Source: Bacillus sp. FJAT-49736
GTDB taxonomy: Bacteria; Bacillota; Bacilli; Bacillales; Bacillaceae_C
Assembly: GCF_018343615.1 (NCBI RefSeq)
Contig: NZ_JAGYPI010000002.1
Span: forward strand, 329,562-393,561
Reading direction: 5' to 3'
Length of the DNA stretch: 64,000 nt
Below, piece by piece: positions 18,740 to 27,328 of the stretch (position 1 is the first letter of the stretch; the number at the start of each line of letters is the position of its first letter). The position numbers were made by a program, and so were the translations under genes. The notes beneath the pieces were generated by a model. It made no database searches and was not told the origin of the DNA. It saw nothing but the letters and a program-made list of their open reading frames with translations.

Positions 18740-20227
18740 CTACATCTCCTTTACCTTTTGTTTTAAAATTTTCCCACTCGCATTGTATGGAAGTTCTTTA
18801 ACAAAGCTATACAACCGTGGATTCTTGTATTCGGCAAGGTGATCTGCGACAAATTGTCTCAGCTCCCTTTCCTCTACAAGAGAATCCTCTTTTAAAACAA
18901 TGACCGCCTTAATCGTTTCTCCCCACTCCCCGTGCTCTACTCCGACCACACAAGCTTGGGATACATCAGGATGCCTTGTAAGAACCTCTTCAATCTCACG
19001 CGGGTACACATTCACACCGCCTGGGATGATGACATCCTTTTTCCGATCCACAATGTAAAAAAAACCGTCTTCATCACGGTACGCAATATCACCGGAATGG
19101 AGCCATCCATCTTTTAGAGCATCCAGAGTATCGGCATCATTTTTATAGTAGCCAGCCATTAAACTATCACCTTTTAACACAATTTCTCCATATTCCCCTG
19201 GAGCCGTTTCGGTACCTTCATCCGTTAATACCTTCATTTCAACGTTCACTACTGATGTTTTTCCGATACTACCAGGCTTTAGTTGATGCTCCTCCGGTCT
19301 TAAATAACATCCATTCGGACCAGCTTCCGTTAGTCCGTACACCTGATAAAAGTTTTTATTATTAAAAGCTTGGCTGACGAATTGAAAGGATGCAAGCGGC
19401 ATGGCACCGCCACCGTAGGCAAACAATCTCATACTGGATAAATCAGACGTTGCTAGTCCCTGATCCTTCGCTGCCAGTAGATAGGCAATTGGAGCTGCGA
19501 AGGTTAGCGTTGTCTTCTCCTCTTGTATCCATTTTAAAAAGTCTTGCGGCGCGTAATCTCCTATTATATGTGTGGCACCGCAATAAAAAGGCGCCATGAA
19601 AAATAAGTTAAGCGGTGCAGAATGGGACAGCGGCATAAGGGTAAGCGCACGGTCCTTACTTGAAATGTGAAATTCAATCGCAATCCCTGTCGCTGCTGCA
19701 ATAATCTGTTCATGGGTGAACTGCACTCCCTTTGGAACACCTGTTGTACCGGAAGTAAGCACAATTTGGCAAATATCCCTATGGTCAATCGGTAAATGTA
19801 AATTATCAGTAGAATAACTTAAGGATTGCTCCACCGCTTTTTCAATGGAAAAAGGATGCGGGATGTTCAGCTGATTGTTCACTTCATGAATAACTGTTGA
19901 GAAAACGCTTTCAAAAAGGACTCCAACTGTGTCCATATTTTCTAAGATAGGAATCATTTCATTGGCAGTGAGGCGGCCATTAAGCGGAATGGGTATAGCA
20001 CCAAGCTTCATTAAAGCAAAGTAAGCATAAAAGAAGTGTTCATTATTTCGGGAGAGCACAGCAACATGATCCTTTCGCTTCACTCCTTTTTCCTGAAGGT
20101 AGCGGGCAAGACGGTTTGCTGCACTGTTCATATCTGGATAGGTTAATCGTGCTGTTTTGGAAATGAATGCTTCTTTTTTGGAATGCTTCCTTGCATTTCT
20201 TTCTAAGACACGATGAATGGTAATCAA
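18740..20227 (-). CDS. Acyl-CoA synthetase (AMP-forming)
   Basis: The adenylate-forming motifs are intact: VLTSGTTGVPKGVQFTH (P-loop), YGLTEAGP, GWLHSGDIAYRDEDGFFYIVDRKKDVIIPGGVNVYPREIEE and the catalytic lysine near NASGKILKQKVKE at the C-terminus. The TTG at 20227 sits 7 bases after AAGGAGG and gives MITIHRVLERNARK, the usual beginning of this family (495 residues). An upstream ATG at 20281 overlaps the MerR stop codon (ATGA) and would add 18 unlikely residues. It activates a fatty or branched carboxylic acid. Confidence 0.88.
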   Translation of the reverse strand: MITIHRVLERNARKHSKKEAFISKTARLTYPDMNSAANRLARYLQEKGVKRKDHVAVLSRNNEHFFYAYFALMKLGAIPIPLNGRLTANEMIPILENMDTVGVLFESVFSTVIHEVNNQLNIPHPFSIEKAVEQSLSYSTDNLHLPIDHRDICQIVLTSGTTGVPKGVQFTHEQIIAAATGIAIEFHISSKDRALTLMPLSHSAPLNLFFMAPFYCGATHIIGDYAPQDFLKWIQEEKTTLTFAAPIAYLLAAKDQGLATSDLSSMRLFAYGGGAMPLASFQFVSQAFNNKNFYQVYGLTEAGPNGCYLRPEEHQLKPGSIGKTSVVNVEMKVLTDEGTETAPGEYGEIVLKGDSLMAGYYKNDADTLDALKDGWLHSGDIAYRDEDGFFYIVDRKKDVIIPGGVNVYPREIEEVLTRHPDVSQACVVGVEHGEWGETIKAVIVLKEDSLVEERELRQFVADHLAEYKNPRLYSFVKELPYNASGKILKQKVKEM

Positions 20228-20277
20228 ACCATTTCCTCCTTTTATTATGTTTGATCGCAAAAATCCCTGGATCATTT

Positions 20278-20652
20278 TCATTCATTTAAAAGTCGTTCGC
20301 GATGTGCCAGAATTTCGGATTTAACGGTCTGTAAATCCAATATTTTTTCCTCTATTTCTTGCAGCTTCCGGTCCGAATATTCTAGTATTCTTTGTTTCTC
20401 TGCTTCACCAGTCGGGTTGTTTTCATAGAGATTCACCATTTCCCGAATTTCATCCAGACTAAATCCGAGGCGCTTTCCGCGCAGTATTAATTTCAGCCGT
20501 CGTCTTTGACTATCGGTAAAAACACGTTGCTGATTAGGCTCCACCCTTTGTTCGGAGTTAATCAGACCTAATTCTTCATAATAACGAATAGTCCTCGAGC
20601 TAATATCAAACATTGAAGCAATCTCGCTAATTAAAAATTCTCTTTCCGCCAT
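20278..20652 (-). CDS. MerR-family regulator of the fatty-acid operon
   Basis: The 124-residue protein has the MerR winged helix at 6-75 (ISEIASMFDISSRTIRYYEELGLI, RVFTDSQRRRLKLILRGKRLGFSLDEIREM) and a C-terminal dimer coil (~85-122). It resembles LiuR-type MerR proteins that control acyl-CoA breakdown genes. It is the first gene of an operon with an acyl-CoA synthetase and an acyl-CoA dehydrogenase, and a perfect 20-bp palindrome lies just upstream. No cysteine-based metal site is visible, so an acyl-CoA or similar ligand is more likely. Confidence 0.9.
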   Translation of the reverse strand: MAEREFLISEIASMFDISSRTIRYYEELGLINSEQRVEPNQQRVFTDSQRRRLKLILRGKRLGFSLDEIREMVNLYENNPTGEAEKQRILEYSDRKLQEIEEKILDLQTVKSEILAHRERLLNE

Positions 20653-20678
20653 CCACCTTCCCTCCTTTTATGCAATTA

Positions 20679-20698
20679 AGTTGACGTTAACGTCAACT
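20679..20698. promoter_or_regulatory. 20-bp perfect palindrome, likely MerR operator and promoter
   Basis: AGTTGACGTTAACGTCAACT is its own reverse complement over 20 bases. On the minus strand TTGACG serves as a -35 box with ATAAAA about 19 bases later, the stretched spacing typical of MerR promoters. The ribosome binding site follows within 15 bases, so the leader is short. The divergent glpD gene starts 164 bases away on the other side. Confidence 0.7.
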
Positions 20699-20861
20699 AT
20701 TAATATTATTGTAATTTACTTCCGATCTAATAGCAACACTATTCTGAAATTTAACAAACTTTGTGCCTGGTACCACACCATAAATATTTTGTATAGTTTC
20801 TGTTATTTTATCTGGGGAGACATAAGTATATATAAATGGATCATGAAGGAGTGGAAGCAGC

Positions 20862-22508
20862 ATGAGTGTACCATTTTCAGGGAAAATGAGAGCAAGTATA
20901 TTAGCAACCATGGAACAGAACCAATACGATGTATTCATAATCGGTGGCGGCATAACAGGTGCCGGTATTGCCTTAGATGCGGCCACGCGCGGATTAAAAG
21001 TGGCTCTCGTCGAAATGCAGGATTTTGCTGGAGGTACTTCGAGCCGCTCCACGAAGCTTGTTCACGGCGGTCTCCGTTATTTAAAGCAATTCGAAATAAA
21101 TGTGGTGTCAGAAGTCGGAAAAGAACGGGCCATTGTGTATCAAAACGGCCCCCATGTAACCATCCCCCAATGGATGCTGCTGCCAATTCATAAAGGTGGA
21201 ACGTTCGGAAAAACTACTACATCGATTGGTCTTAGGCTCTATGATTTTTTAGCAAGGGTAAAAAAAGAAGAAAGACGCAGAATGCTGAATCCAGCTGAGA
21301 CGCTGCAAAAAGAGCCGCTACTAAAAAGTGAAGGCTTAAGAGGCAGCGGCTATTACGTGGAATATCGAACAGATGACGCCAGATTGACTATTGAGGTGAT
21401 TAAAGCAGCAGTGGAAGCTGGGGCGCATATAGTTAACTACACTAAGACCGAAGCCTTTCAATATGACACACATAATAAGGTAAATGGCATGATTATTAAG
21501 GATACTTTTACGAATAAAACCTATCAAGTGAAGGCGAAAAGAATAGTTAATGCTGCCGGTCCTTGGGTTGATCATGTCCGTTCAATGGATTTCTCTAAAA
21601 ATAACAAACAGCTTCGGTTAACAAAAGGGATACATATTGTCCTCGATCAAAGTGTGTTTCCTTTAAAACAATCCGTTTATTTCGATGCCCCCGATAATCG
21701 CATGGTGTTCGCGATTCCACGTGACGGAAAAACCTATGTGGGCACAACCGATACCTTTTATGATCAGGAGATCCAACATCCGCAGGTTACAGTGCAAGAC
21801 CGAAACTATCTCATCCACGCTATCCATTATATGTTTCCCAAACTTACTCTCACCGAAGAGGATGTTGAATCTAGCTGGGCCGGTGTTCGACCGCTCATTT
21901 ATGAGGAAGGTAAGGACCCCTCGGAAATATCCCGAAAGGATGAAATTTGGGAATCAGACAGTGGACTTATCACCATTGCCGGAGGAAAACTGACAGGATA
22001 TCGCAAAATGGCTGAAAATGTTGTGGACCTTATCATGAAACAGTTGACTGCAACTTCGGGTATAAGGTTTCAACCGTGCCAAACCAAATATCATCCTATT
22101 TCTGGAGGGCACCTCGATCATTTGGCTGATTTTATTGAAAGAAAAACGAAAGAAGCCACCCATAATAAAATGACCGAAGCAGAAGCCAGAATACTTATAC
22201 AAAAATACGGAAGCAATGTAGATACTCTGTTTGATTATGCCGAAAAAGCTAACTCGCCATTACCCCCATTTATCTATGCGCAATTAATGTATTGCATTGA
22301 ACAGGAAATGGTAGTAAAGCCGGTGGATTTTTTTATCAGAAGAACGGGCAGTCTTTACTTTAACATCGCATGGGTTCATCAATGGAAGAAGCAAGTAGTG
22401 GCAGAAATGAAAGAAATTATGGGATGGAGCTCGGAAGAAGCAGATAGCATGAAAAAGGAATTGGAGGATGAACTGCATCATGCGGTGACTCCTCAGGTTA
22501 AGTGCTGA
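20862..22508 (+). CDS. glpD: Aerobic glycerol-3-phosphate dehydrogenase
   Basis: The 548-residue flavoprotein matches B. subtilis GlpD throughout: [23 protein letters not shown] (FAD-binding GxGxxG), [50 protein letters not shown] and [16 protein letters not shown]. It oxidises glycerol 3-phosphate to dihydroxyacetone phosphate and passes electrons to menaquinone at the membrane. The start follows GGAGTGGAAGC. No glpF/glpK genes are nearby. A secreted glycerophosphodiesterase at 24537 could supply its substrate. Confidence 0.96.
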   Translation: MSVPFSGKMRASILATMEQNQYDVFIIGGGITGAGIALDAATRGLKVALVEMQDFAGGTSSRSTKLVHGGLRYLKQFEINVVSEVGKERAIVYQNGPHVTIPQWMLLPIHKGGTFGKTTTSIGLRLYDFLARVKKEERRRMLNPAETLQKEPLLKSEGLRGSGYYVEYRTDDARLTIEVIKAAVEAGAHIVNYTKTEAFQYDTHNKVNGMIIKDTFTNKTYQVKAKRIVNAAGPWVDHVRSMDFSKNNKQLRLTKGIHIVLDQSVFPLKQSVYFDAPDNRMVFAIPRDGKTYVGTTDTFYDQEIQHPQVTVQDRNYLIHAIHYMFPKLTLTEEDVESSWAGVRPLIYEEGKDPSEISRKDEIWESDSGLITIAGGKLTGYRKMAENVVDLIMKQLTATSGIRFQPCQTKYHPISGGHLDHLADFIERKTKEATHNKMTEAEARILIQKYGSNVDTLFDYAEKANSPLPPFIYAQLMYCIEQEMVVKPVDFFIRRTGSLYFNIAWVHQWKKQVVAEMKEIMGWSSEEADSMKKELEDELHHAVTPQVKC

Positions 22509-22714
22509 TCAGGAAAATTTATTGATTGATTTGACGTCTTTATTGCATTACTTATAAAAATACCACTTCCTTGTAGCATTGCAATCCGACACATCTCAAT
22601 TTTCAATATATTTTTCTCCCATTTAAGACGTATTATTCTTTTACATTTTCCATGGATATTTCACTTATATTTGCACATTATAGTAGCACAACAAAATGAA
22701 GGAGTGCATTTGAA

Positions 22715-22852
22715 ATGAAAGACGTGAAAAATGAAGAGAAAACAATAAAAGACCTTTTTGGAGTAGAGCCGGACATGAGCCTCCAATCTGTTCAATTCGC
22801 CGCTTCCGAAAACCGATATTTAACGGAGCACGAGGAAGAAGATTTAGAATAG
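22715..22852 (+). CDS. Small acidic protein (45 aa)
   Basis: The ATG lies 10 bases after AAGGAG. The product, MKDVKNEEKTIKDLFG... to ...TEHEEEDLE, is charged and soluble, with no cysteine or membrane segment. It is short but has a proper ribosome binding site and protein-like composition, and lies alone between glpD and a secreted-protein gene. Its function is unknown. Confidence 0.55.
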   Translation: MKDVKNEEKTIKDLFGVEPDMSLQSVQFAASENRYLTEHEEEDLE

Positions 22853-22870
22853 CTTCGACACCTTTTTTAT

Positions 22871-22884
22871 AGTGCCTGGCACCC
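22871..22884. repeat. GGTGCC-type palindrome
   Basis: AGTGCCTGGCACCC contains a near-perfect dyad of the dispersed family and follows the small acidic gene by 18 bases. Confidence 0.5.
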
Positions 22885-23013
22885 ATTTATCCTTACGGGA
22901 CTGGTACCACTGCGTACTCCCCTTTAAGTGGAAAACCATAGTGAAAGATTCCGCTCCAAAATAGATGAATAGAAAAAAATATACTTGGAAACATTATCAC
23001 CGAGGTGATGCAA

Positions 23014-23439
23014 ATGAAAAAGGCTGCTATACTATTCCTTTTATTCTTTTTTGCTGGAAGTTTATCCATCGCAAAGGCCGAGCAGGTTAATCTGAAAAAG
23101 ATAACAGAAATTCAAGCGACAAATCCAAATGTGTTAATTGAATTAGTTACCCCTGCCGTAACGGAGGCTGTAAAAGAGGAACATGGAGAACAGGCAATGT
23201 GGAAACCGGATGCAATTACCAAGCTATCGATTCATAATGACCATACGGTAAAACCATCAAAGCGTTGGTACGAAATTAAAATGAAAATATTCGTCCAAGG
23301 ACCTGGAGAAAACGAAAAACACGTGGATTTAGTGATTGCAAGCATCAAAACAAAAGCGGACTTAACAAAGGCACAATCAAAAGAAAATCTTAGTGATGCA
23401 ACTGTTAGAGTCATAGAATTTATTCATGATGCCCAATAG
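23014..23439 (+). CDS. Secreted protein of unknown function (DUF3888-like)
   Basis: The ATG at 23014 follows GAGGTGAT by 4 bases, a near-ideal site, so the earlier in-frame GTG/ATG codons are not used. The 141-residue product has a signal peptide ending near AKAEQ. The body (VLIELVTPAVTEAVKEEHG, WYEIKMKIFVQGP, VDLVIASIKT) recalls the DUF3888 family of small exported Bacillus proteins, but the match is weak. A terminator follows 5 bases after the stop. Confidence 0.7.
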   Translation: MKKAAILFLLFFFAGSLSIAKAEQVNLKKITEIQATNPNVLIELVTPAVTEAVKEEHGEQAMWKPDAITKLSIHNDHTVKPSKRWYEIKMKIFVQGPGENEKHVDLVIASIKTKADLTKAQSKENLSDATVRVIEFIHDAQ

Positions 23440-23444
23440 GTAGA

Positions 23445-23504
23445 ATAAAGACGGTTCATTCGCTTATTTTAAAAGAAGCGGAAGAGAACCGTCTTTATCT
23501 TTTT
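23445..23504 (+). terminator. Terminator with AACCGTC-type stem
   Basis: ATAAAGACGGTTC (23445-23457) pairs perfectly with GAACCGTCTTTAT (23486-23498), and an inner CGCTT/AAGCG pair extends the stem. CTTTTTT follows. The same stem core recurs at 44206, 60272 and 61974. Confidence 0.85.
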
Positions 23505-23597
23505 TAATATTATTGTTTTCCCCAATAAAGTGGAGTTTGCCAAACTATCCTTCGAAATAATATATATTCGATACCAAGTAAGACATTTCAAATGGTA

Positions 23598-23640
23598 AAA
23601 AAGGGGCGGTACCGCAATGATACGAATGACCGTCCTTTTT
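23598..23640 (-). terminator. Terminator of the SH3/BLIP-like gene
   Basis: AAAAAGGGGCGGT (23598-23610) pairs with ACCGTCCTTTTT (23629-23640), and on the minus strand a T run ends the stem. It lies just after the stop of the minus-strand gene. Confidence 0.7.
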
Positions 23641-23647
23641 TCTTTGT

Positions 23648-24157
23648 TTATTTCAAACCAACCTGTGATTTTGCACTAACTTTGCCATTCATAAAGGAAA
23701 TCGCAACGGAGCTAAACTCGGTGTTTCCTTTAAATTGATAGATTTTAGAAGTAAAACCACCAGCGCTTGCTTCCGCCGTTAATGTCCCGTTACTGCCAAT
23801 AATTGCTCTTACCTGAGAAATGGTCATCCCATTCCTAATTTGGTTAAACTCCTTTAATGAGCAACTCGGATCATTTGCATTTTGCAGTTTAATATTTTTA
23901 GTTAGCACCCACCCTGTTTTCTTGCCAAATTTAATCTGGGAAAATCCTTTTTTAGATGCTAGAACACTTACTTTATTTCCTTTTGACTTTTTGCCGATTA
24001 CCTTAGAATGCGTTGAATAACTTGAATATACTTTTACTGTCGCAGTAATCGTACCCGATTTACTGGCAGCCTCTGCCGGTTTTGCAGTAATATGCCCCAG
24101 TCCAAAGGTAATAGCTATCGATAGTAGACTAACTAATAAATAGCGTAATTTTTTCAC
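23648..24157 (-). CDS. Secreted protein with SH3 and BLIP/DUF3862-like domains
   Basis: The 169-residue product has a signal peptide (residues 1-30, PAEAAS). An SH3 domain spans ~36-90 (VKVYSSYSTHSKVIGKKSKGNKVSVL, GWVLTKNIKL). The C-terminal ~75 residues, FNQIRNGMTISQVRAIIGSNG with a final MNGKVSAKSQVGL, match the SmpA/BLIP-like fold seen in DUF3862 proteins. Such proteins are exported and may bind wall peptides or other envelope proteins. The gene is single, with its own terminator. Confidence 0.8.
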   Translation of the reverse strand: MKKLRYLLVSLLSIAITFGLGHITAKPAEAASKSGTITATVKVYSSYSTHSKVIGKKSKGNKVSVLASKKGFSQIKFGKKTGWVLTKNIKLQNANDPSCSLKEFNQIRNGMTISQVRAIIGSNGTLTAEASAGGFTSKIYQFKGNTEFSSVAISFMNGKVSAKSQVGLK

Positions 24158-24430
24158 ATTAATCCCCCATTTTCCTTTTATTACGATTTTTATTATAAGT
24201 TACTTGGGAGAAATCTAGAATACCCATATTAAAATAGTAAGTCCTAGCCTATAGATATTTTTGGTAGGTAAAATGAATATTAACAGACTGTTTAGCTCTA
24301 ATTAACAAATTCTACACATTTCCAATGTATACTGAATATAAAAGATGAACAGAATATGTAAATGTGACCTAGCAATATGCGATCCAATTATTGCGACTCC
24401 ACCATAGTATAAATCTCGGAGGTGTAGAAA

Positions 24431-24526
24431 ATGGAACCACTTTTGAACTCCCTTTTCATTCTCGATTTAATTGGTGCCTTTGCTTATATTTTTTACATGA
24501 CATTTATAGAGCAAAAAGTAAAATAG
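24431..24526 (+). CDS. Small single-helix membrane protein (31 aa)
   Basis: The ATG follows CGGAGGTG by 7 bases, one of the best ribosome binding sites in the window. The product is a single hydrophobic helix (LFILDLIGAFAYIFYMTFI) with a short basic tail (EQKVK). It ends 10 bases before the convergent GDPD gene. It resembles the many regulatory one-helix peptides of Bacillus, but no family was recognised. Confidence 0.55.
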   Translation: MEPLLNSLFILDLIGAFAYIFYMTFIEQKVK

Positions 24527-24536
24527 AACAACCTTT

Positions 24537-25367
24537 TCATCTTTTCCTCAACAATGACTGTGTATATAGTATATGATTGGTAAAAATGCCATCTGCACCA
24601 GCTTCCATCACTCGCTTTTGTTCCGCTTTCTCCGAATTCACATCGAAAAAGAAAATATATACCTTTAAATTATTCCGATGTAATGTGCGAATTAATTCTT
24701 TGTCCGCCAGATCCGAGTTCATGCCTATGCCTAATGCATATTTTTTCCATTCTGTTATTTTTTCCATTGTAAAATCGTGTTTGGATTGCAATTTCACTAA
24801 TTGCACTAGTGGAATTTTATCATTCATTTCATGGATTTTTTTCAAGCTTTTATCAGAGAACGATTCAATGATGACTTTATTTTTTGTGATGAGTCCCTTC
24901 TGATTCAGCAAATCCAATAAGGGCTTTTCCATTTTCAGCTCATTGTCGACTTCTCTTGTTTCAATAAAATATTGAGTCCGGGACCCGAATTGATGAAGAA
25001 GCTCCTCCAATGAAATGAGGCGTTCATTTTTATATTTTTCATGGAACCAAGTTCCCGCATCGAGCTGTTTTAGCTGTTGGAAAGAAAAGCTGCCAACATT
25101 TCCATGGCCATTCGTGGTTCTATCTACCGTTTGATCATGCATTAATATAAGCTGATTATCTTTCGTTAGGCGCAAATCCATTTCGATATAATCAGCCTTA
25201 TTCTTGACCGCCAATTTGAAAGCGCTCATTGTTTCCTCTGGTGCCCGGTCACTGGCACCCCTGTGAGCAATTATTTTAACAGATTTTGCAGCGTTTGCTA
25301 TTTCGGAATAACCAATAACAGTAAGAATAAATATTCCAATGATTAGTATTATTTGTAGTGTCTTCAT
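24537..25367 (-). CDS. Exported glycerophosphodiester phosphodiesterase
   Basis: The 276-residue protein has an N-terminal signal or anchor helix and then the GDPD barrel. Visible motifs are IIAHRGASDRAPEETMSAF (catalytic His and Arg), IEMDLRLTKDNQLILMHD (metal-binding Glu, Asp and second His), DRTTNGHGNVGSFSFQQLKQLDAG and a C-terminal AGADGIFTNH. It releases glycerol 3-phosphate from glycerophosphodiesters or teichoic-acid-like polymers outside the cell. It lacks C-terminal additions. The nearby glpD could use the product. Confidence 0.9.
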   Translation of the reverse strand: MKTLQIILIIGIFILTVIGYSEIANAAKSVKIIAHRGASDRAPEETMSAFKLAVKNKADYIEMDLRLTKDNQLILMHDQTVDRTTNGHGNVGSFSFQQLKQLDAGTWFHEKYKNERLISLEELLHQFGSRTQYFIETREVDNELKMEKPLLDLLNQKGLITKNKVIIESFSDKSLKKIHEMNDKIPLVQLVKLQSKHDFTMEKITEWKKYALGIGMNSDLADKELIRTLHRNNLKVYIFFFDVNSEKAEQKRVMEAGADGIFTNHILYTQSLLRKR

Positions 25368-25412
25368 ACACTTATATTACCAAAGTAACGGGTATTTAGT
25401 CACAGAACTTAT

Positions 25413-26081
25413 TTATTCAATGGTAATAATCGGCTTCTTTTTGGTGTCCAGCCATTTGATAACCTTCAAAAGATCCTTTTCACTTATCGCGATACAGCCT
25501 AATGTATAGCGTGTGGAGCTTTTTTTAATATGAAGAAAGATGGCGCTGCCTGCCCCTTTGACTATTGGGTCGTCATTATAACGTATAACAACTGCGTATT
25601 TATAAAGGGGATGTGTAAGTCGTTCAAAGGATCGCCATCTTTTATACGGATCGCCTTTATAATTAATCCACTTATTGTAATCTGGTGATTTTACATCATC
25701 AATCCAATAATCGTTTTTAGTTACACTTCGAAATGGATATTTTAATCCGGAAGGCTTTGTTCCCCAGCCAAATGAAGTGCCAAGCAGGAAGGTGCCGCGC
25801 GGAGTAAGCGCATCGCCTTCCTTCGTCTTCCCTGCTCCTTTTTTTCCGATTACGGCTTGCATGGATGAGCCTACCTTCACCCATTTTCCTTTTTGCTTTT
25901 CATATCTTGTTAAGGTTGCGGTGGTTTTTACCTTCTTGGATGGCGTAACCAGAAGCATCTGCGAAGCTGCTGATTTTAATGATGCTGCCTTGCTGATTTG
26001 GGCCTTTACATTATGGCCGTCCAGATGGAAAAAGAATAATGTAATAAAAATAGTGATGCTTATCGTGATGAATTTTTTCAT
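25413..26081 (-). CDS. L,D-transpeptidase-like wall enzyme (YkuD domain)
   Basis: The 222-residue protein has a signal peptide and a YkuD catalytic domain in its second half. The signature is IFLHIKKSSTRYTLGCIAIS at ~182-201, with the active-site His and Cys. A lysine-rich stretch (~40-60) may interact with the wall. The family cross-links peptidoglycan through meso-diaminopimelate or acts as carboxypeptidase. The gene is single. Confidence 0.85.
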   Translation of the reverse strand: MKKFITISITIFITLFFFHLDGHNVKAQISKAASLKSAASQMLLVTPSKKVKTTATLTRYEKQKGKWVKVGSSMQAVIGKKGAGKTKEGDALTPRGTFLLGTSFGWGTKPSGLKYPFRSVTKNDYWIDDVKSPDYNKWINYKGDPYKRWRSFERLTHPLYKYAVVIRYNDDPIVKGAGSAIFLHIKKSSTRYTLGCIAISEKDLLKVIKWLDTKKKPIITIE

Positions 26082-26179
26082 GGTTGTCTCCTTAGATGTG
26101 TAATTCTCACTTTAGGATAGCAGAAAATCAGATTATACTGAATATAACTTAAGCTAATGATGCGATGTAAAATATGGAA

Positions 26180-26209
26180 AAAGGACATGACCACTAAGCC
26201 ATGTCCTTT
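26180..26209 (-). terminator. Terminator of the 27063-26215 gene pair
   Basis: AAAGGACATG (26180-26189) pairs with CATGTCCTTT (26200-26209), with a T run on the minus strand. It lies 6 bases past the stop at 26215. Confidence 0.8.
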
Positions 26210-26214
26210 CATTA

Positions 26215-26607
26215 TTATATGGATACAGTGTTAATAGGTGGTTTCTCATCCAATACATATCTCGTATCCGCCGAGAATGCCCAAACAACCCAGAGGATGA
26301 GATAGACTGGTGATAAGAAGATGTTAAATAGTACATAAGCCCCGTTCTTTTTATATGCATTTAACAGTTCAATTTGCCAAAGTATCGCGAATATGAAATT
26401 TGCGATTGGAACAAAGTACATTAATACCCACCAGCCGCTCTTTTTAATCAGTAATAATTGCTGAATGCTATTACACACTGGAACCCATGCCATCCAAGCA
26501 ATATCATTACGTCCGGCAATTTTCGCCAATTTCATAAAGGAGATACCATAAAGAACATAGAATGCCACACAAATTACAACATAAATAAATATTAAAAACT
26601 CGAACAT
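26215..26607 (-). CDS. Small four-helix membrane protein (DUF5684-like)
   Basis: The 130-residue protein has about four membrane helices and the pattern AGRNDIAWMAWVPVCNSIQQLLLIKKSGWW followed by IANFIFAILWQIELLNAYKKNG. This layout is seen in DUF5684-type proteins often found beside zinc-ribbon or signal peptidase genes. It starts 3 bases after the DUF4064-like gene, so the two form an operon. Its function is unknown. Confidence 0.7.
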   Translation of the reverse strand: MFEFLIFIYVVICVAFYVLYGISFMKLAKIAGRNDIAWMAWVPVCNSIQQLLLIKKSGWWVLMYFVPIANFIFAILWQIELLNAYKKNGAYVLFNIFLSPVYLILWVVWAFSADTRYVLDEKPPINTVSI

Positions 26608-26610
26608 ATA

Positions 26611-27063
26611 TTAGTTCCCCTCTTCTTTTGTTAACGATATTCCATTAGACAAGTTATTCGTTTCTACCCTTATTTCCCCGTTGTTACTTTTCGCTGAACC
26701 AATCGCTAGAGCACCGGCTACAATAATCAGAATTGCTGGAATTAGATTAAATAAATTCATGACAAGGCAGACAATACCTACTACTAAAAGCCATATGCCT
26801 GCATTTCGCAATCCTTTCTTTTCCATGCTTCCCGGTGTCGATTTTACAAGAGTTATGATAAAACCGGAGATCGTAATGCCGCTTTGCAAGAATGAAAATA
26901 TAAGACCTAAACCAAGTGCAGCATCCGATACGTCATCACTGGGATTATCATAATCTATCATTCCACCGTAGAAGAACGTACCAATAAAAAGCCAAACAAT
27001 AGAACCAAGTATCCCTAGGATAGAGCCAATCAACCCCATTACAAATATCCCTTGCTTGTTCAC
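26611..27063 (-). CDS. Four-helix membrane protein (DUF4064-like)
   Basis: The 150-residue protein has four hydrophobic helices in two pairs (MGLIGSILGILGSIVWLFIG; ALGLGLIFSFLQSGITISGF; NAGIWLLVVGIVCLVMNLFN; IPAILIIVAGALAIGSA), the pattern of DUF4064. A short charged tail follows. It is the first gene of a pair with the DUF5684-like gene. The pair recalls the DUF4190 gene in the zinc-ribbon operon at 48 kb. Its function is unknown. Confidence 0.7.
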   Translation of the reverse strand: MNKQGIFVMGLIGSILGILGSIVWLFIGTFFYGGMIDYDNPSDDVSDAALGLGLIFSFLQSGITISGFIITLVKSTPGSMEKKGLRNAGIWLLVVGIVCLVMNLFNLIPAILIIVAGALAIGSAKSNNGEIRVETNNLSNGISLTKEEGN

Positions 27064-27328
27064 TATTGCTTCCCCTCCCCTCTATTAATAAATGAGTCCA
27101 TGACATCATAATATATAATTACGACATAATTCAACAGCTTTTATTTTTTCGACAAAATCTGCTGTGCCCTGCACCAAAATTAATAGATTTCTGATGCACT
27201 ACTATTGCCTCACATGCTAATCTACCAAAATAGTAAAATCATTACATTTTTAGTGTATATCGACCCACCAATCGCTAATATTATGCTATACTTTCATTAT
27301 AGTAAAATAGCATCAGGAGGATTGTATC

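Noticed and set aside
25240..25259. GGTGCC-type dispersed palindrome
   Set aside because: It lies in the GDPD gene and encodes the conserved HRGASDRAPE motif, so it is coding sequence by coincidence.
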